NCBI GenBank assembly: GCA_947253285.1
Contig: CAMXXV010000001.1
Coordinates: 62,001 to 126,000, forward strand
Length of the DNA stretch: 64,000 nucleotides
From: an uncultured Candidatus Saccharibacteria bacterium
Lineage (GTDB): Bacteria; Patescibacteriota; Saccharimonadia; Saccharimonadales; Saccharimonadaceae
Reading direction: 5' to 3'
In this document: positions 13,018 to 21,745 of the stretch, in pieces
How the letters are laid out: each line of letters opens with the position of its first letter
Position numbering within the stretch: position 1 is the stretch's first letter
Position numbers and translations under genes: made by a program
The notes under the pieces: model-generated
The model's input: only the letters and a program-made list of their open reading frames with translations
The model's database searches: none
What the model was told of the DNA's origin: nothing

Positions 13018-14655
13018 ATGTTACTTCAGGTGGCGGTCAGTGAAAAATCTTTTGGCGTAAAGCAGCTTTATACTAATGTAAAGTTTACGCTTGAGTCCGG
13101 CGAAAAAGTCGGCTTGATTGGCCGTAACGGTATTGGCAAGTCGACACTGTTTGGAATCATTGCCGGTGAAGATAATGACTATACTGGTCAGATTATTTTG
13201 CGTAAGGGTGCTTCGTTAGTATCAACGGCGCAGGAATATGACAAGGTACGCGATTTAACGGCGACGGAGTATATTTTAGCTGGGCTACCGCATTATGCTA
13301 GTTTGTCACGAACATTGCGTGAGTTTCCGCTACTTGAAAATCCAACAGATAAACAGATTGAGCGCTATAGTGCGGCGCTTGATGAATTTGGCGAGCGTGG
13401 GTATTACAATATTCAGGGTGAAGTTGAAGAGGAGCTGAAGAAGTTCCAGCTTGATAGCGTAATGGAGCAGCCATTTAAGAGCTTATCAGGTGGTCAAAAG
13501 CGCCTTAGTGAAGTGATTAAAATTATGCATGCAAAGGCAGATTTGGCGCTGATTGACGAGCCGACTAACTTTATGGACTATGTGGCTAAGGAGCAATTTA
13601 TTAATTGGTTGGTGGCGGCGCCGGAAGCGATGTTGATTATTACGCATGACCGCGATGTCTTGCAGCATGTTGACCGTATTATTGAGATAAAGGATGGCAT
13701 GTCGGTAAGCTACAAAGGTAATTATGACGATTATATTCGGCAGAATTTACATGGCACCGCCACGGCAATGCAAGATTACGAGCAGGTCGAGAAGCGAATG
13801 AAAAATTTGCAACAAAAGGTGACTGATTATAAGCGATTAAAGGAGAAGGCACGCAATCCGGCGACAATCCATCAGTTTAAGCGGCTTGAGGAGAATGCTC
13901 GCGCTGAATTAGATGAGTTGTCAAATAAAGAGCGGCCGAGTTTTTGGATTGACCGTGAGTCTTTGGCGCAAGTTGGTTATAAAGATGCCGACCGTTATGC
14001 GAAATATCAGGCAAAAAACATTAAAGTGTCAATGAAAGGTGAGAAATTGCGGAGTGAGCGCCCGCTCGTGCAGGCGATTGATTTGGCGGTGGGCTATCAG
14101 GCGCCAATTTTGGAGCACATTAATTTTGCGTTGCGGAGTGGCGAGTGTCTTGAGCTGCGTGGTCGTAATGGCGTGGGCAAGAGTACGTTACTTAAGGCCA
14201 TATTGGGGCTTGCGGGACCAAAAATCTTTGCGGGCGAGGCGCATCTAGACGGCCAGATTCGCATTGGTATTTACGAACAGGAAGAAGGCGGGCAGTATGC
14301 TGGGTTGACTTTAAAAGCGGCGATTGAACAAATTTATCTCAAGCGTGATTTGCCAATTAGTGATACTAAAATTCGGCAGTTACTCAGCAATTATTTGTTT
14401 ACTGAGGGTGATGGTAATATGTTGGTTGATAATTTATCTGGTGGCCAGAAGGCGCGGCTGCAAATTATCCGTATGCTTGCCAATAATCCGGATTTAATTA
14501 TTTTAGACGAGCCGACCTCGCACCTTGATTTGCCAAGCATCGAAGAGCTGGAGCAGGCGCTAGCGGGTTACGCAGGGGCTATTATTTATATCTCGCATGA
14601 TAATTATTTTCGGCGTAAGCTTGGTGGCAGCGTGCTGCAAGTTGGCGCGGCCTAA
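13018..14655 (+). CDS. ABC-F family ATPase (ribosome-associated)
   Basis: This 545-residue protein has two ATP-binding cassettes and no transmembrane domain. Walker A motifs are GRNGIGKSTLF and GRNGVGKSTLL, signatures LSGGQKRL and LSGGQKARL, and Walker B motifs LIDEPTNFMD and ILDEPTSHLD. A charged interdomain linker of about 90 residues (rich in KRMKNLQQKV-type coil) matches the P-site tRNA interaction motif region. ABC-F proteins act on the ribosome, either as translation factors such as EttA or in antibiotic resistance; the sequence alone does not decide which. A TGCTAAAAT ends 7 nt before ATG 13018 and there is no Shine-Dalgarno, so the mRNA is probably leaderless. Confidence 0.9.
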   Translation: MLLQVAVSEKSFGVKQLYTNVKFTLESGEKVGLIGRNGIGKSTLFGIIAGEDNDYTGQIILRKGASLVSTAQEYDKVRDLTATEYILAGLPHYASLSRTLREFPLLENPTDKQIERYSAALDEFGERGYYNIQGEVEEELKKFQLDSVMEQPFKSLSGGQKRLSEVIKIMHAKADLALIDEPTNFMDYVAKEQFINWLVAAPEAMLIITHDRDVLQHVDRIIEIKDGMSVSYKGNYDDYIRQNLHGTATAMQDYEQVEKRMKNLQQKVTDYKRLKEKARNPATIHQFKRLEENARAELDELSNKERPSFWIDRESLAQVGYKDADRYAKYQAKNIKVSMKGEKLRSERPLVQAIDLAVGYQAPILEHINFALRSGECLELRGRNGVGKSTLLKAILGLAGPKIFAGEAHLDGQIRIGIYEQEEGGQYAGLTLKAAIEQIYLKRDLPISDTKIRQLLSNYLFTEGDGNMLVDNLSGGQKARLQIIRMLANNPDLIILDEPTSHLDLPSIEELEQALAGYAGAIIYISHDNYFRRKLGGSVLQVGAA

Positions 14656-14675
14656 ATAGCGATTGGAAACAAAAA

Positions 14676-14699
14676 ACGCAGTTAACGAACTGCGTTTAA
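14676..14699. terminator. Bidirectional terminator between the ABC-F gene and tRNA-Gln
   Basis: ACGCAGTT (14676-14683) pairs with AACTGCGT (14688-14695); A-rich sequence lies on the left and T-rich on the right. It can stop both the ABC-F transcript and the leftward tRNA transcript. Confidence 0.8.
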
Positions 14700-14707
14700 T
14701 AATATCT

Positions 14708-14781
14708 TGGCTGGGGATGAGGGATTCGAACCCCCGATCCTGGGACCAGAACCCAGTGCCTTACCGCTTGGCCAATCCCCA
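14708..14781 (-). tRNA. tRNA-Gln (anticodon CUG)
   Basis: The minus strand folds into a full cloverleaf: acceptor TGGGGAT with ATCCCCA, D stem GCC/GGC, anticodon stem CTGGG/CCCAG around TTCTGGT (anticodon CTG, reading CAG), a 4-nt variable loop and a T arm with TTCGAAT. G is the discriminator and the CCA end is encoded. The presence of gatCAB in the window suggests that this tRNA may be charged with Glu and then amidated. Confidence 0.95.
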
Positions 14782-14832
14782 ATAGCCAACGACAATTATT
14801 ATATACCTAAGACAATTTAAATGTCAAATAAA

Positions 14833-15474
14833 TTAGGCAAGATTTTTAAAATAAGCAGTTAATTTATCGGCAAATTGGCGATGTGTATCTTTCGTCCAGT
14901 GTAGATGGTCGGGGCCGACAGTAGCAAAGTCGGTTGGGTCGATAAAATCGACGTTGTGCTCGGCAGCAAATTTACGCATTGCGTCTGGTAACTTTTGCAT
15001 TTTATGAAAGCTGTCCTCGTTAAAACATTTATTGACACTGAGGCCGGTTGCAGGGTCGATAAAACCGTCACTGGCCGGTTGCGGTGCTACGATAATCATC
15101 CGACAGTGGTATTCTTGACAGGCGCGTAAGTAGTGAACGTAGTGCTCGGCAATTTCGGTTGGACTGGCATTATTGAAAAAGCGGGTGTCATTGGTGCCAA
15201 GCATAACCACAAGATAATCTGGTCGGTGGCTATCGAGCAACGGTGTTAGTAATGTGTATCCATTGCGGCAAGGGACGCTCGGGTCTTCATCGTCAAAAAT
15301 AATGGTGCGGCCCAGTTCACCTTCAGCGATAACGTGATAGTTGTCGCCCAAGTTTTGCGCTAAAATATTTGGCCAGCGGTCGGCGAAGGAGTAACGCTGG
15401 TTGGCGGCAGGGTCTTTACCCCAAGTATTACTGTCGCCGTAGCATAAAATGGTAATTGGTTCAGTTGCTTTCAT
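14833..15474 (-). CDS. SGNH/GDSL-family hydrolase
   Basis: This 213-residue protein has the SGNH hydrolase blocks: ILCYGDSNTWG (catalytic Ser in GDSN), the Gly of block II (EGELGRT), VVMLGTNDTRF (block III Asn) and DHLHWT near the C-terminus (Asp-x-x-His). Members remove acyl or acetyl groups from lipids, glycans or small esters; the GDSNTWG variant is typical of arylesterase/acetylesterase-like members. It has no signal peptide and so acts in the cytoplasm. A TGGTATAAT ends 7 nt before ATG 15474 with no Shine-Dalgarno, so it is probably leaderless. It is divergent from the GH13 gene; substrate unknown. Confidence 0.88.
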   Translation of the reverse strand: MKATEPITILCYGDSNTWGKDPAANQRYSFADRWPNILAQNLGDNYHVIAEGELGRTIIFDDEDPSVPCRNGYTLLTPLLDSHRPDYLVVMLGTNDTRFFNNASPTEIAEHYVHYLRACQEYHCRMIIVAPQPASDGFIDPATGLSVNKCFNEDSFHKMQKLPDAMRKFAAEHNVDFIDPTDFATVGPDHLHWTKDTHRQFADKLTAYFKNLA

Positions 15475-15520
15475 TAATAAAATTATACCAGTTTATCACG
15501 CTTGTGTTAAAATTGTAGTA

Positions 15521-17254
15521 ATGAGTCGGTTGGGTCTAGAACAGCATGAAGATTATACGGTGTTTCGATTGTGGGCGCCGTTTGCTCGTGCTGTGTCGGT
15601 TGTGGGTGATTTTTCGAAGTGGCAGCCGATTGCTATGGAGGTCGACCGGACTACTGGCTATTGGTCGGTGCGGGTGGACGGCGTCGAACCGGGCCATGCA
15701 TATAAATACCAGATAACTGGCTATGATGGCCAAGTGAAGTATCGTAACGACCCACGTGGGCGTGTTTTAACTGATAGTAACGATGGCAAATCTGTAGTGT
15801 ATGATAGTAGTTTTGACTGGCAGGGGTATGAAGTAGTAGTGCCGCAGCCAGCGGAACAACGGGTAATTTATGAGATTCATATCGGAACATTTAATCGTCC
15901 TGACCCGTCAACTACCGGTACTTTTGCGTCGGCAATTGAGCGCCTCGATTATTTGCAAGATTTAGGTGTAACTACACTGGAGTTAATGCCGGTGACCTCG
16001 ATGGCGGAGAGCTTTGGCTGGGGTTACGCGCCGAGCGCAATTTATTCCGTAGAAAGCCAGTATGGCGGCGCATTTGGCATGAAGACTTTTATCAAGGAGG
16101 CGCATAAGCGTGGGCTTGAAGTGATTCTTGATGTGGTTTACAACCATTTTTCAGCCGACAACGATTTATGGCAGTTTGACGGTTGGAGCGAAAATGGCCG
16201 TGGTGGTATTTATTTTTATAACGACCAGCGCGGCGATACGCCGTGGGGTAGCCGGCCGGACTTTGGTCGTCCCGAAGTGCGAGAGTTTATCCTTGATAAC
16301 GTGTCGATGTGGCTGAGTAATTATCACGTGGATGGGTTTAGGGTGGATAGTACGATCTATATGCGTAACACAGCTGGCAACAACAATGACCCAGCACATG
16401 ATATTCCAGAGGCGTGGAGCTTGTTGTCTGAAATTACGCGCGTGGCGCATAAAATTAAGCCAGGCTCCTTGGTGATTGCCGAGGATTGTGCTGGCAATAA
16501 TGCCATTACGGCGTCGCAGCTAGCGGGTGGTGCAGGATTTGATGCGCAGTGGGATTTAGGCTTGCCGCATGTGTTGCGCGGTGCTCTTCATGTTGGGGGT
16601 GAAGCGCCTGGCCTAACTAACCTCTGTAATGTGCTGGGCCAAAGTTTTAATAATTGTTGGCAACAGCGTATTGTGTTTGCAGATAGTCACGATACGGCGG
16701 CCAATGGTGGGTCGCGAATGGTGGCGGTTGCGGTGAAGGATGTACATAGTATTAACGCGCGGCGGATTGCTATTTTGACTTCTGCTATTGCATTGACTGC
16801 GCCGGGCGTTCCAATGTTACTGGCCGGTTCGGAATTTTTGCAGGGTGGTGATTTTAATGATTGGAATTCATTAGATTGGGCTAATATTGACCAATTTGGT
16901 GGTATTGTGTCGGCGCATCGTGATTTAATTGCTTTGAGGCGCAATCAGCATCATCAGACCGGTGGATTGCAATCACCAGCGCTCCATATTTTGATGGCGG
17001 ACGAAAATTGTCGGGTACTAATGTATCAGCGTGGTGATACTGGGCAACAACCAGTAATTGTGCTAGCAAACTTTAGCGGCTTAAAGTGGCATAACTACCA
17101 AATTAATTTGCCGGGCAGTACGTGGCAAGTGGTATTTAATTCGGCGTGGTCGGGTTACTCGGCTGATTTTGTGGGTGAGCCATTAAAGCAGATTAACAGT
17201 GGCGACAAAATCACGCTCGCTCCATATCAGGTGCTGTTACTTACTCAGGTGTAA
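15521..17254 (+). CDS. GH13 glycoside hydrolase with CBM48 (branching enzyme / trehalohydrolase-like)
   Basis: This 577-residue enzyme acts on alpha-1,4-glucans. Residues ~12-95 form a CBM48 domain (FRLWAPFARAVSVVGDFSKW); a GH13 barrel follows with conserved regions VILDVVYNHF, HVDGFRVDST (nucleophile Asp near 276), VIAED (acid Glu near 321) and ADSHD (near 390). The YEIHIGTF and GYAPSAIYSV segments resemble glucan branching enzyme and maltooligosyltrehalose trehalohydrolase. It is shorter than GlgB, and activity cannot be fixed from motifs. I chose ATG 15521 because TAAAAT ends 7 nt upstream; the longer frame from 15449 would include the divergent promoter. Confidence 0.85.
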   Translation: MSRLGLEQHEDYTVFRLWAPFARAVSVVGDFSKWQPIAMEVDRTTGYWSVRVDGVEPGHAYKYQITGYDGQVKYRNDPRGRVLTDSNDGKSVVYDSSFDWQGYEVVVPQPAEQRVIYEIHIGTFNRPDPSTTGTFASAIERLDYLQDLGVTTLELMPVTSMAESFGWGYAPSAIYSVESQYGGAFGMKTFIKEAHKRGLEVILDVVYNHFSADNDLWQFDGWSENGRGGIYFYNDQRGDTPWGSRPDFGRPEVREFILDNVSMWLSNYHVDGFRVDSTIYMRNTAGNNNDPAHDIPEAWSLLSEITRVAHKIKPGSLVIAEDCAGNNAITASQLAGGAGFDAQWDLGLPHVLRGALHVGGEAPGLTNLCNVLGQSFNNCWQQRIVFADSHDTAANGGSRMVAVAVKDVHSINARRIAILTSAIALTAPGVPMLLAGSEFLQGGDFNDWNSLDWANIDQFGGIVSAHRDLIALRRNQHHQTGGLQSPALHILMADENCRVLMYQRGDTGQQPVIVLANFSGLKWHNYQINLPGSTWQVVFNSAWSGYSADFVGEPLKQINSGDKITLAPYQVLLLTQV

Positions 17255-17271
17255 TTTGCTATAATCATAAT

Positions 17272-18225
17272 ATGAATCAAGATTACGACTTAGTGATTGT
17301 AGGTGGCGGCCCAGCGGCATTAACGGCGGCAATTTATGCGACGCGCGAGGGTATTAAGACCGTAGTGTTAGAACGCGCACTAGTCGGCGGCGTGATGGCA
17401 ACTATTGACCGAGTAGATAACTACCCGGGATTTAGCCAGGGAATTGAGGGTATGAGCTTAGCACAGGATTACCAGGACCAAGCGGAGCGCTTTGGCGCAG
17501 TAATTAAATTTGCTGAGGCAACAGCAGTAAAAAAGGTTGGTGAGTTAGTGCAAGTTTCAACGCGCGAGGGTGACATTTACGAAGCAAAGGCGTGTTTAGT
17601 GGCTACGGGTGCGCAATATCGGCGTTTGGGCTTGCCACTGGAAGACAAATTAACTGGGCGTGGTGTGCATTATTGTGCGACATGCGATGGTGCGTTATAT
17701 AAGGGACGTGAGTTGATTGTGATTGGTGGTGCTAATTCAGCGGTTCAAGAGGCATTTTATTTAACTAAGTTTGCTAAACATTTAACTATGGTGGTGCGGA
17801 GCTATATTAAGGCAAGTGCAATTCTAAAGGACGAGCTAGTACAATACATTAAAGACGGTAAAATTACGTTGTTGGAAGGCTGGACGCCAGATGAAATTAA
17901 ACTGGACGAGCATCGCAATGTGGTTGGGCTGAGTACCTATAAGACCGATGATCCTGCCATGCAGCAAACCGTGACAGCGGACGGCATCTTTATTTTTGCT
18001 GGTTCTACGCCGAATACTGGATTCTTGGCGGATTCGGGAGTTGAGCTTGATGAAGTTGGCTGCGTGAAGACGGATGCTCAGATGCAGACCAATATTGCTG
18101 GTGTATTTGCAGCTGGCGATGTGCGTGCTGGGTCGGTTAAGCAAATCGTGTCAGCTTCAGCCGAAGGCACGCAAGCGGTATTTAAGATTCGACAGTATAT
18201 TAAAGGCATTAGCAATGTCGCGTAA
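17272..18225 (+). CDS. trxB: Thioredoxin reductase
   Basis: This 317-residue flavoprotein passes electrons from NADPH to thioredoxin-like proteins. The N-terminal FAD motif is VGGGPAALTAAIYATREG; the redox disulfide is CATC (Cys135/Cys138) in the CATCDGALYKG motif; the NADPH domain begins VIGGANSAVQEA; the C-terminal FAD motif is GVFAAGDVR. The second Gly-rich motif has GGANSA rather than the usual GGGDSA. TATAAT ends 6 nt before ATG 17272 with TGC upstream, giving a leaderless transcript. Its stop overlaps a small Zn-ribbon-like gene, and a glutaredoxin gene lies about 250 nt downstream, so these form a thiol-redox group. Confidence 0.96.
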   Translation: MNQDYDLVIVGGGPAALTAAIYATREGIKTVVLERALVGGVMATIDRVDNYPGFSQGIEGMSLAQDYQDQAERFGAVIKFAEATAVKKVGELVQVSTREGDIYEAKACLVATGAQYRRLGLPLEDKLTGRGVHYCATCDGALYKGRELIVIGGANSAVQEAFYLTKFAKHLTMVVRSYIKASAILKDELVQYIKDGKITLLEGWTPDEIKLDEHRNVVGLSTYKTDDPAMQQTVTADGIFIFAGSTPNTGFLADSGVELDEVGCVKTDAQMQTNIAGVFAAGDVRAGSVKQIVSASAEGTQAVFKIRQYIKGISNVA

Positions 18226-18409
18226 GCACAAGATTGTCATGCCTGCGCCTACGCAGCGTTCGTGCGGCAAAAATAAATATAATTCAGAGCGTGAGGCTGA
18301 AGATGTGGCGCGTGCCCAAGAATTAAATGATTTAACTGGCCAGCTGCGACTTCGCGTTTACCACTGTATGTTCTGTGGCGGATGGCATTTGACGAAGCAT
18401 TTATATTAA
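18215..18409 (+). CDS. Small cysteine-rich protein, possible zinc ribbon
   Basis: This 64-residue basic protein starts MSRKHKIVMPAPTQRSCGKNKY, overlaps the end of trxB by 11 nt in another frame and ends YHCMFCGGWHLTKHLY. The C-x-x-C-G-G-x-H cluster near the C-terminus plus an upstream Cys may bind zinc; similar YxCxxCGGxH endings occur in small phage and plasmid proteins. No Shine-Dalgarno stands out, and translational coupling to trxB is plausible. The function is unknown. Confidence 0.65.
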   Translation: MSRKHKIVMPAPTQRSCGKNKYNSEREAEDVARAQELNDLTGQLRLRVYHCMFCGGWHLTKHLY

Positions 18410-18476
18410 CAATTATAAACTTAAGTGTTATAATATGGTTTAGAACGTAATTATGTACGTAGACCAAAGGAGAACT

Positions 18477-18746
18477 ATGAATCAGGACGGTAAAACCCCA
18501 GTTATTATTTACAGCACTAATTGGTGTGCGTATTGCAAAATGGCGCAACAATACTTAACTAGCTTGCATGTGCCATTTGAAGATAAGAACATCGAGGAAG
18601 ACCCGGCGGCGCAGGACGAGCTAATGAAAAAGATTGGCGGTAATTTCCGCGGCGTGCCAGTGATTGATATTAATGGCAAAATTATTCTAGGCTTTGACCG
18701 TGCCAATATTGATGAGCAGCTGCGTGACGGCGGTTATATCAAGTAG
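18477..18746 (+). CDS. Glutaredoxin / NrdH-like thiol oxidoreductase
   Basis: This 89-residue thioredoxin-fold protein has the active site CAYC in STNWCAYCKMAQQYL, the cis-proline loop GVPVIDING and the C-terminal Gly-Phe-Asp segment of glutaredoxins. It probably accepts electrons from the nearby thioredoxin reductase, as NrdH does, or from low-molecular thiols. AAAGGAG lies about 5 nt before ATG 18477; a longer frame from 18453 is less likely because it would overlap that site. A TTATAAT about 45 nt upstream may be its promoter. Confidence 0.9.
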   Translation: MNQDGKTPVIIYSTNWCAYCKMAQQYLTSLHVPFEDKNIEEDPAAQDELMKKIGGNFRGVPVIDINGKIILGFDRANIDEQLRDGGYIK

Positions 18747-18761
18747 CTAGTTATTATTAGT

Positions 18762-18790
18762 TTAAAATAGCCACTCGCGGAGTGGCTATT
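18762..18790. terminator. Terminator between glutaredoxin and glycosyltransferase genes
   Basis: ATAGCCACTC (18767-18776) and GAGTGGCTAT (18780-18789) form a perfect 10-bp stem with a 3-nt loop. On the minus strand it is followed by TTTTAAA. It overlaps the last codons of the leftward glycosyltransferase. Confidence 0.75.
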
Positions 18791-20063
18791 GGCGTTTAAG
18801 GGCTTGGCGGTAAACTTCGACCACTTTTTCGGTTTGCTTGGTTTCGGTTAGCTCGGCGGCGAGCTGCTTGGAGCAATTGCTGAAGTTACGATAGCGCACA
18901 GGGTGCTGCAATAAATCGACGACTTTATTGGCAAAATCGGCGGCGTCATTCTGTGCGGTATAGCCGTTTTTGTGGTCAATGAAACAAGCGGGCGCTAGCG
19001 GGTCGCATAAAACAATTGGTAATCCACCATACGCTGCCTCTGTTACTGCTAGCCCTTGAGTGTCAGTAAGTGACGGAAAGAGGTATATCTTGCTGATGGC
19101 GGTTAGAATACCGACATCGCGATGCGGGTAACGCCCGACAAAGTAGATGTGGTCGTGTGCTGGACTTGCGGCTGCCAGCTCTTCGAGATGAGTGCGATAT
19201 TCCCAGTCGCCGGCAAAGATTAAGTTGGCATCTGGCACTGACTGGCAGACGCGTTCAATTACTGGAATCAGCAGGTCAAGATTTTTCTCTTGTCCTAGTC
19301 GGCCAAAATAGATTAAGTTATTGGCATGTCGGTCAATGTGGTGTGTGGCACAGAAAGCGTCGATTTCAGCCTCATCTGGGACTCGTGGTTGATTGACGCC
19401 GGTTGGAATAGTGGTGAGATTAATACTGCAGTTATTGGTGGCCGCAATTTCGCGGAGTTGGTTGGCTGATTTTTCACTAACTGCAATTACTTCATCGCAA
19501 GCTTGGTACCAGAGAGCTAGCATGTTGCCTACCAGTCTTCGTCCCCACGAATCTTCGCTCCTATGGTCGGCGATATTGCGAACGAAGTCAATACGCTGTT
19601 CGCGTGACATGTTGACCGCAAGTGGCATCAGTGTGGCCATTGCAGCATAGCCAACTTTCAACAAACGGTAGCTGTCGGAATATTCGTAAGTATCAGTGCA
19701 GTGCTGACCAATCAGAACTGCACCAGTTTTACGTGCGGCGTAACAGCAAAACATGGCCATTTGGCCGGCGGTAAAGAAGTGAAGGACGTCGATTTTGAGT
19801 TCTTGCACTTTAGAAAGTAAATGTGGCGAGTAAAATAGCGGTAGTTGGCCCTCTTTAAAGCCGGCCCCGCGGATAGTTGGGAAGTGAATTAGATGGTCGT
19901 CTTCGGCATCTACCTCTGATACTTCATTTAAGAGGTTGGCGCTCGGTGCAAATACCCAGACCTCGTGTCCCATCTTCTCGAGCTCACGACGCGTTACATC
20001 TACTACCAAAACAACGCCGTTTTGAGCGGGTCGATAGGTATCGGTAAATAAACCAATGCGCAT
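18786..20063 (-). CDS. GT4-family glycosyltransferase (diacylglycerol glucosyltransferase-like)
   Basis: This 425-residue GT-B enzyme begins MRIGLFTDTYRPAQNGV, typical of GT4 enzymes that glycosylate lipids such as diacylglycerol. The C-terminal domain has NLIYFGRLGQEKNLDLLIPV for nucleotide-sugar binding and LFPSLTDTQGLAVTEAAYGGLPIV, carrying the E-x7-E motif. It probably acts at the inner membrane face. TATAAT ends 11 nt before ATG 20063, so the leader is only a few nucleotides. A second GT4 gene lies 22 nt upstream in the same direction; the pair may make a two-sugar glycolipid, though this is inferred from adjacency. Confidence 0.9.
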   Translation of the reverse strand: MRIGLFTDTYRPAQNGVVLVVDVTRRELEKMGHEVWVFAPSANLLNEVSEVDAEDDHLIHFPTIRGAGFKEGQLPLFYSPHLLSKVQELKIDVLHFFTAGQMAMFCCYAARKTGAVLIGQHCTDTYEYSDSYRLLKVGYAAMATLMPLAVNMSREQRIDFVRNIADHRSEDSWGRRLVGNMLALWYQACDEVIAVSEKSANQLREIAATNNCSINLTTIPTGVNQPRVPDEAEIDAFCATHHIDRHANNLIYFGRLGQEKNLDLLIPVIERVCQSVPDANLIFAGDWEYRTHLEELAAASPAHDHIYFVGRYPHRDVGILTAISKIYLFPSLTDTQGLAVTEAAYGGLPIVLCDPLAPACFIDHKNGYTAQNDAADFANKVVDLLQHPVRYRNFSNCSKQLAAELTETKQTEKVVEVYRQALKRQ

Positions 20064-20085
20064 ACTGTGTGATTATTATACCACA

Positions 20086-21102
20086 TTAATGCGCTAGCTT
20101 ACGATAAACTGCTAATAGTTTACTCGCAGTGCGGTTAGAGTCATATTTTTGTGCTAGATGGTGTGATTTTTGTTGGTATTTGTGGTAAAAATCTGGGTCA
20201 TCGGCGAGCGATTGAATTAATTCAGTAAAATTATGTTCATCGCCACGTAAGACGTCTTGTCCGAAAGTGGCATTGTAGTCGGCGATATCGCGTACTACTA
20301 CCGGCAAACCACTGGCGGCGCCTTCGACAATGGATAGCCCAAAGGTCTCTTGGATTGATGGCATAAACATTATGTCGGCGGCGCGGGTATACTTACGTGC
20401 CTCAGCTTGTGGTACGACTCCAGTTACTAAGACGTTTTTGGGGTGGTGCTTGATAAGATGATTAAGTCCTAGATAATCTGAACCAGCAGCTTTAAATGGA
20501 ATACCACCGACCCAGATGAACTGAAATTTTGGTAGTGTTGTAGCAACCTGAAGAAACGTGCTGAATCGTTTGCGCGGCTGAATTTGACCGCTACCAATGA
20601 CAATAAATTTACTAGGCGACAAGTGAAGCTCACGTCGCAGTTTAGCTTTTTGTTCGGCTGATGTTTGATAGGCGGAGGTGTCGATAGAATTATCAATCAC
20701 GACAATTGGCGCTTTAATGCCTAGCTTTAATAGAACCTGCTTGGTATAAGGTGAAACCGCGATAAGCGTATCGGCGTGGTTGTAGAACCAGCAGAGATAA
20801 CGACTAAAGAGTGGCAGCCACCACCGAGCGCCAACGATTGAACCAACCAGACTATCTGGTACCATGTGAGCGCTGACAATTTTTTTGCCACCGTGCCGCG
20901 ATAATAAACGCCGTAATGAAAATAGACCGATGGTATGAATGTGAGTAATATCTGTGTCGGCTAGCGGCTTGGCGTTGACCAATAGATTGATTCCAGATTG
21001 TTTTTCTAATAAATGTCGCATCTCAAGATATGCGGTGTGGACGCCATGCCCTTGCACACTAAATTCGCTTTCAGAAACTAAGTTGACAGTTAAGCGTTGC
21101 AT
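20086..21102 (-). CDS. GT4-family glycosyltransferase
   Basis: This 338-residue GT-B glycosyltransferase has an acceptor domain with SEFSVQGHGVHTAYLEM and ITHIHTIG and a donor domain with IGSGQIQPRKRFSTFLQVA and MPSIQETFGLSIVEGAASGLPVV (E-x7-E). The pattern fits GT4 enzymes such as those forming lipid-linked or processive glucosyl products. TATACT ends 7 nt before ATG 21102 with TGA upstream and no Shine-Dalgarno, so it is probably leaderless. It is the upstream member of a pair with the gene at 18786-20063. The divergent intergenic region to its right contains two copies of the palindromic repeat family. Confidence 0.88.
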   Translation of the reverse strand: MQRLTVNLVSESEFSVQGHGVHTAYLEMRHLLEKQSGINLLVNAKPLADTDITHIHTIGLFSLRRLLSRHGGKKIVSAHMVPDSLVGSIVGARWWLPLFSRYLCWFYNHADTLIAVSPYTKQVLLKLGIKAPIVVIDNSIDTSAYQTSAEQKAKLRRELHLSPSKFIVIGSGQIQPRKRFSTFLQVATTLPKFQFIWVGGIPFKAAGSDYLGLNHLIKHHPKNVLVTGVVPQAEARKYTRAADIMFMPSIQETFGLSIVEGAASGLPVVVRDIADYNATFGQDVLRGDEHNFTELIQSLADDPDFYHKYQQKSHHLAQKYDSNRTASKLLAVYRKLAH

Positions 21103-21162
21103 TATTAAAAGTATATCATAAATGTTTATGTATTGTGCTAAGTAGGAAAATCAAAAATATTC

Positions 21163-21218
21163 AAAAAGACGATTTAGTGACTGTGGAATATACATTTCAC
21201 AATTCTAAATCGTTTATA
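21163..21218 (+). repeat. Palindromic repeat element, copy A
   Basis: ACGATTTA (21169-21176) pairs with TAAATCGT (21206-21213), extended by A-rich sequence before and TTATA after. The inner part has a TGTGGAA/TTCACA hairpin. It aligns with copies B to E (AAAA-stem-GTGAC-hairpin-stem-TTATA) and keeps the stem through compensating changes. Confidence 0.75.
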
Positions 21219-21230
21219 ATATATAATATA

Positions 21231-21290
21231 AAAAACAGGTGATTTGACACCGTCGCCTTTACCAGGCCGCGACCCCAAATCACCTTATAT
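21231..21290 (+). repeat. Palindromic repeat element, copy B
   Basis: AGGTGATTT (21237-21245) pairs with AAATCACCT (21277-21285), and an inner GTCGC/GCGAC stem follows. Relative to copies C and D the outer stem has C-G replaced by T-A on both sides. CCTTATA closes it as in the other copies. It lies 70 nt before the small gene at 21362. Confidence 0.78.
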
Positions 21291-21361
21291 ATGTATTTTA
21301 TTAAAGAGTACGGCATTAGTCAATATTTATACGGTAATTAGCGAAATAAGGAGCATGCACT

Positions 21362-21655
21362 ATGCGAAAAAGTAACGACGAACAGTTATATCAAGGTAAA
21401 TATGAATTTTACAAAGAAAACCCACATGACAAAATTTATTGGGTTAGCGTGTATGACAGAGAGGGTGAATTCTTAGTTTCATTTGACCGTAAAACAGTCT
21501 TTAACATTTTTGGTGATTACCCATGGAAGTTTACACCAGAACAAAAGGCGTTGTTTGATAAAGAAAACCCGTATTGGGCAAGCTTTTTTCGAGATCGTAA
21601 TGATATTAAACCATTAACTAGTGATGAAGATACAACGGCTACGTTAAATGGTTAA
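21362..21655 (+). CDS. Small paralogous protein, unknown family (copy 1)
   Basis: This 97-residue protein is not recognised. Its C-terminal half (GEFLVSFDRKTVFNIF, then DYPWKFTPEQKALFDKENPYWASFF) is nearly identical to the protein at 51945-52283, also at the DNA level, while the N-terminal halves differ. The preserved segment is rich in aromatic residues with a helix like EQKALFDKENP. AAGGAG lies 8-9 nt before ATG 21362. Two palindromic repeats (A, B) sit directly upstream, as they do before the paralogue. No signal peptide or transmembrane segment is present. Possibilities include a cassette-borne gene or a toxin controlled by the upstream hairpins; neither is shown. Confidence 0.75.
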   Translation: MRKSNDEQLYQGKYEFYKENPHDKIYWVSVYDREGEFLVSFDRKTVFNIFGDYPWKFTPEQKALFDKENPYWASFFRDRNDIKPLTSDEDTTATLNG

Positions 21656-21745
21656 TTGTATAAATTTAGTTTAAAAACCTAGGTTGTAGTGAGTTTATTT
21701 GGTAAACACTGGCACGTTATGCGCAAGTATCCTATAATATAAGAT